Positions 58,801 through 64,000 of a DNA stretch of 64,000 nucleotides are shown here, piece after piece. A program made the translations under genes and the position numbers. The stretch covers positions 6,574,501 to 6,638,500 of the forward strand of contig JAKSXM010000007.1 of the NCBI GenBank assembly GCA_022575985.1, read 5' to 3'. The notes below the pieces were generated by a model. That model was not told where the DNA came from. It did not search any database and saw only the letters and a program-made list of their open reading frames with translations. Origin of the DNA: Anagrus nilaparvatae. Taxonomy: Eukaryota > Arthropoda > Insecta > Hymenoptera > Mymaridae. The first letter of the stretch is position 1; every line of letters begins with the position of its first letter.

Positions 58801-61539
58801 ATAAAGGTACCTAATTTATGCTTTGATATTCATCATAAAATATTGCATATATGAGCTTAAATATCTTGTCGTTTGATCTTGTAATTAATTAAATTATTTA
58901 ACTAAGTATTGCTAATTAGGAGTTCTAATAAAATTTGGAATATTTTTATGGGTTGTTCTTAGCTGAATTTGGGTAAGTTTTAGATTTTGCGATTATACTT
59001 GTTTTCAAAAATTATTGGGCTACTAATATTTTTAACTTTTTTAAATTAGACAGACTAGACAAAAATTGGCAAGTGAAATCTTGAAATCATAAAACCATTG
59101 TAACTCATACAAAACTAAAGAAGCATCGAAAGACCTTGTTTCCCAATTTTTTTAAGGCTCTCCAAAAATCGTAGTAAAATCGTAAAAATTTTTAGCAAAC
59201 AATAGCAAAAAAATATGTTTTTTTATTAAATAATTCAAAATTCACCTTAACCAAAACCCATATAAAATAACTGTATATTTTTTTTGTAATTTAAAAAACA
59301 CATTCTTTAGGACATAAAAGAAAAAAAGTAAATAAAAAAACTAGGTATAATAATATAACCATTTATCAAATAATTGAATTAAGAAAAACAAGCTATAAAA
59401 CAAATTATATCGAAAGAAGAAGAAGTCCTTCTTCTTTATTACATTAAAAACACATATAAAAAAATTTTTTTTTTTTGGACCTGTTGTCCTCTCATCTTAT
59501 ATAATATCAATTTAAGAAAAAAAAAGGAAGAATATCTTTAAAAAAAGTGAATGGAAGTATTGCGAACGGAGAAGATATATAAATTATTTGTTTTTTTTTA
59601 TTCATGGAACGCGTGTATGTAGAAAGAAGAATACAATGGTAAGATTGCTTATATTTGACTTTTTTTTGAAAAAAAAAAATTGTTCACACGATTTTTAAAG
59701 AAACCAACGGTCAAATAAAATATATAAAAATTCTTAAGAAGTTTTTAAAGTCAATAAAATATATTATTGGGACAATACAAGAAACAAAAATTTTAGAAAT
59801 AAAAATACTGTGAAATATTTAAATTTTTTATCTCTTTCTTTTGATTTAAGTTTTAAAAAAATTATTGAAGGTATGTAAAAGGTATGTTTTTTTTTATTTT
59901 TAAGAAAATTTTTTCCAAAATAAATAGATATATTTTTAAAAGAAACAATAAAAAAAGGTTTGATAAAAAATAAAACACCAGATGCTGAAAATCTCACCTG
60001 CTCCCACCAAAAAATCCAGATGCTAAAAATAAAAAAAACATGTGTTGCACTTTGGCCAATAATCTATAGATAATCGACCTCGAAAAAAAAATGAGATTCA
60101 AAAAAAAAAAAAAAAAAGTTTCCGGCTAATTGCACTGAAAAATCGACAAAATTTACTATAACTAATAAATGCACCTGCATTATCTTTTATTTTACAACTC
60201 CATTGACTTTTTACATAATAAAATACACCTGTCATTTCGCCTTCTTCTTCTTCTTAATTATACTAAATATTTTTATTCTTTATAATATTTCCAAGATTTT
60301 TTTTTTATTTTTTCGGGGGGCTTTCTCTTCTCTTCCTTTAAAAATTAATATAAAATAAGACACAATGTATATAAATTAATCTAAAAATTTATCAGGACAC
60401 AAAAATCATATACGGGATGTACTTAATTAAAAACATCGGGTTACCTGCATTTTATATTTTATCAAAATTTATAAATAGAACACAAGTTTTTTTTAGGAAA
60501 TAACCTTGAAAAAAATATACGTGTCCCAATTTTTCTATAAAAGAGGGATCAAAATTTTACATATTCAAAAAAAGGGGGAGCTTAAAAACTTTCGCTTTCC
60601 TTGTGTGACCCTAAAAAATGATTATTTTTGGGTTAATTTAGTGTCTTTATAAAAAATATGTTTTAAATAATTTAAACAGCAGCAGAAATTTTTTTATAAA
60701 GAATTTTGTATCATTTTTTTTAATAAAAAAATATATAATAATGTAACTTCATCTTTTATTTATAAAGAGATTTCCTGTTTCCTCTTTTTATATTGTAATA
60801 TTTAGGTTATGTATATTTTCAAAAAGGACACTTTTTTTTTTGTTTATTAAAATTTTAGGGTTTGTTGTTGTGTGTGTCTATCGTCAAAAAAAAATAATTT
60901 TAAATAAATTTGAATATTATAGGCAAAAATATGGTCTTTATTTTAAATTTTGTACACACAAAAAAATCTTATGTTTTAGAACAATAGAAAATTTTTACAT
61001 TATGTAATATAAAATTATAAAAATTTTGCTTAAATCTATTTTAAATTGATTTTTTTTACTAAAATTATATGCCTTTAACTTCCTGCCAATATGCTTTTTA
61101 AAATTTTGTTTTTGAATACCTTCAAGATTTGGTACAATAAATTGGTAACTTCAGATATATCAAGTTTCGTAAAAATATATTTGTGGTTTACAGTGTTTCG
61201 ATGCATTTATTGTATTTGAAATTTTATGAATAAGATTTTAGAAAGAAATTATTGGCTATTGTCAATTCATAAATTTTCAACATAATATTATTATTAATTT
61301 TGAGTTATACACTGTTTGGTTGCTCTGCTTAAAATTTGCTTCAATTGCATGAAAATTTTATTAAATTACTTGAGAATATAAGCAAAATTCAAACAAGTTG
61401 CCAGAAAATTCAAACAGATTTCTTAAATATTCAAGCAAAACAATCTGTCAGTGTATAGGAAATTTATATAATTTTATAAAAACATGATTAAATTCAAAAA
61501 ATATTTTTAAGATCCAATAAAGTAAAAATTAAAATTTAG
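55801..61539. other. Gene-free AT-rich interval
   Basis: No exon or clear transposon. GAAGAAGAAG/CTTCTTCTTC runs at about 59413-59437 and 60238-60255 and many homopolymers. The 100-codon minus frame at 56802-57104 has no recognised relative. Confidence 0.35.
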
Positions 61540-62060
61540 AACTATATAACATGTTTCAATTTACAATACAAAACTTATCAGTTGCTAGCAAACTAAAACA
61601 GGTTTTTTAACTTATTTTAGTTAAAATTCTTTTAAAATAAAGCAGAACATGTTTAAGATGCAAAAAACAATTATTTCATAAAAGTTTCTAAAAACACAAT
61701 TCGAGATTTAAAAAAATATTTTTTAAAAATAAAAAATAAGATTAAGATTCAAGAAATAGATTTTAGATTTAAAATTAAGTTTCAGAACAAACATGTTTAC
61801 ATTTGCAATATAAAACTATTTAAGATTTTTAAAACATTTCATAGAAATCTAAATGATTAAGATTAATAAAATCTTAAACATGTTTTAATTTCAAACTTAA
61901 TTTTTTGAATCTATTTTCTTATTTGAATCTAAGAAATATTGAAAAAATATTGATTGAAATTTATCCAATACGAATAAAATCTTGAAAACATGTTTAAGAT
62001 TATTAAAACTTCTAAAAATAAATTAAGTATCTAAAGCTACTAAACACAATAAAACAAAAT
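61540..62060. repeat. Degenerate inverted repeats with AACATGTTT motifs
   Basis: Diverged, oppositely oriented copies of a segment with AACATGTTT, AAGATTCAAGAAATAGATTT and complements; probably a very old foldback. Confidence 0.4.
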
Positions 62061-63357
62061 ATTTTAAAAGTTGCTGTTTTTTTTAAGAACACTTCTCTAA
62101 AAAATTTTGTTGTGAAATATCAAGAGATAGATTGTATCCTACGTACATAAATATTTTATTAAAAAACTGCACTTGGAATTACAAAAATAGATCTAAAATA
62201 AACTTTTAAATTTAAGATGACTAATAAAATTCCAATTTTTTTTTTCTTACTAAATTTTAACCCATTGAGAATAATCTAAGTGTGTTAATAATAGCATTTC
62301 TTTAATTGAATATTTTAATTTTTGATATTATAAAAAAATTATTTCAAAAAATGTTTAAATAAAAAAATCAAAATTTTGACTGATTTTTTAAAAAATTGTT
62401 TACTTTTTTTACAATATCTTCGATTATTATTTTTTTTTTTAAGGAACAGATGGTAAGGGAATATGTAGGGTACGTGTATTGAACATCACTCTTAAATACA
62501 CGTATGTTAGGTTTTACACAGCTGCTATTGTGTATTGTGTTAGAAAAAATGAAAAATTTTTTTCTAGAATTTCGAGGCATCTTAATCAAAAAATTATTAA
62601 TTTTTACAAAATTTCTCAAAAATTACAAAATTTTTACACAAATTTTCAAACAAATATTCTATAAAATTATCCTATAATTTTCTAAATAAATACACACACA
62701 CAAAATATTCAATTTAATCCCAATGGAACAAATAAAATCTCCCTAATATAAAATTCAAAATGCATACAAAGCATCCGTGTGTAAGTGCGTATATATCATA
62801 AAAAACATCCATATGCACCATTATACACTGTACATAAATGTCATTTTGTACAAATGAAAAAACTCGTCTAAGTTATTAGTAACATTAACAAAATATTAAA
62901 AAACAGATTTTCCAAATTTGTTTTTTTTCTTAATTTATTACAAAAAAACAAGTTTAAAAAAAATGTAAAACTCCATATTATATACAAATTTAACTGTACA
63001 CTCAGAAATATAAAGGAAAAATTATCTATTGTACTTTCATCTTCTTTTTATAAATTACATAATTTCTAGGAAAGCACATACACACGATGCATTTAAAAAA
63101 GTTACGCAAGTATAACAATGTATTGTAATATGACTTTAGAAATTTTAAGATAAAAAAAAAATTGCGAAAAAGAATATATATAAAGAAAAATAGCTTTTGA
63201 TGTTTGATGATGATGCCAGCAGGTATTGCTACTCTTCTTAAAGCAGATGTCGAAAAATATAAAAATAAAAAAAGATGGACCAGGTGAGAGAGTGGGAATA
63301 ATAATAAGGGGACCACCATATACATTTCGATAGTTTTCCGATCAAGGCCCACACGTC
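62061..63357. other. AT-rich interval with GC-richer 3' part
   Basis: Nothing assignable to 63150; the 63200-63357 part is GC-richer and might belong to an exon or UTR of a gene beyond the window. Confidence 0.3.
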
Positions 63358-63569
63358 ACTTACACCTGCTCTTCATCATCATTCTTAAACCCATTTATAC
63401 CTATTTTTCTCAAAATATATACTTTACGTATGTTCAGGAAACTATAGGTAGCTTCCTGTTTTTGAGGCTGAACCCTTTTTTTAAAGGATTGGTTTGGTGT
63501 GTATTGTCTTTTTTTTATAAGTTTTAAATCTGATCTATTTATAGAGCCTATTTTTTTAGTAAATAACAA
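63358..63569 (-). other. Possible exon fragment of an unknown gene ending at a strong donor
   Basis: An open minus-strand frame (69 codons, ending GFKNDDEEQV) runs to a CAGGTGTAAGTG sequence that would serve as a donor, in locally GC-richer DNA. No homology recognised, no partner exon found within the window; could be chance. Confidence 0.15.
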
Positions 63570-63672
63570 GATTTTTAGTTTTTATTTACAAGTTACAAGA
63601 TTTTTTAGTACTTAACAAGATTTTTAGTTTTTATTTACAAGTTACAAGATTTTTTAGTACTTAACAAGATTT
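63564..63672. repeat. 49-bp tandem repeat, just over two units
   Basis: TAACAAGATTTTTAGTTTTT recurs exactly 49 bases apart at 63564 and 63613, with a third partial start at 63662. Confidence 0.9.
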
Positions 63673-64000
63673 TTTCCACTTTTTTACTTTAATATTGGCT
63701 TTAAATTTCATTTTCAGTTATTCAAAATTATTAAATATACAAAATTATTATATTAAGCTTTGAGAGCCTTATTCGTCATAAGCAGAAAATTTGATCAAAT
63801 AGTTAAATCACCACTTTGCTATTTAATTAATTGAAAAATGATGAGACAGCACTAGATTTACCCAATAGAGCTAACAAAATTATTAGAAATATTTATAGAC
63901 AATATTATAAGTTTTACCAATACGGAAAGACATTAGTCTGTGGTAAAGTGTAAAAAAAAGGTCAAACCTCAAACTAATAATGAAAGAGCATGAATCGAGA

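Overview
This is an AT-rich stretch of an insect nuclear genome with spliced genes and no bacterial features. The mix of a chordotonal-free, intron-rich odorant receptor, divergent single-exon ionotropic receptors, a Delta orthologue ending in a PDZ-ligand tail, and very AT-rich, repeat-laden intergenic DNA fits a hymenopteran, plausibly a parasitoid wasp. The order-level assignment is inference; no species-specific marker was seen.

Layout. Bases 1-12200 hold no supportable gene. They are packed with long inverted-repeat (foldback) elements, shorter GC-looped hairpins, a tRNA-like SINE candidate and AT-rich dispersed repeats. Bases 12314-19740 (minus strand) carry a nine-exon odorant receptor gene that I could assemble splice site by splice site. 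It is intact apart from a one-base frameshift in exon 2, and two members of one foldback family sit in two of its introns. Bases 20460-29200 are mainly repeats: an 18-bp minisatellite, a foldback nested inside another foldback, a small MITE with a visible target-site duplication, and probable 3' flank of the next gene. Bases 29420-33119 (minus strand) are a complete five-exon Delta gene (Notch ligand, 770 aa). Its 5' flank, about 33.4-39 kb, contains no other gene I can recognise.

Bases about 40180-44403 and 46824-51681 are two copies of a segmental duplication, each carrying a divergent ionotropic receptor (IR). The right copy is intact (631 aa). The left copy has a 164-bp deletion with frameshift near its 5' end and an early stop before the C-terminal tail, so it is probably a pseudogene. 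Between the copies lie a frameshifted non-LTR reverse-transcriptase fragment and a 1-kb foldback. Each copy also carries an element absent from the other, so the duplication provides paralogous empty sites that define element ends and relative ages. Bases 51.7-64 kb are AT-rich, with weak repeats, a 49-bp tandem repeat and no confident gene.

The genes form no operon or pathway. Delta is a developmental signalling gene; the OR and IRs are chemosensory-family genes of the kind that turn over by duplication and decay. The most striking structural theme is the density of at least eight long foldback elements, from several unrelated sequence families, all without coding capacity.
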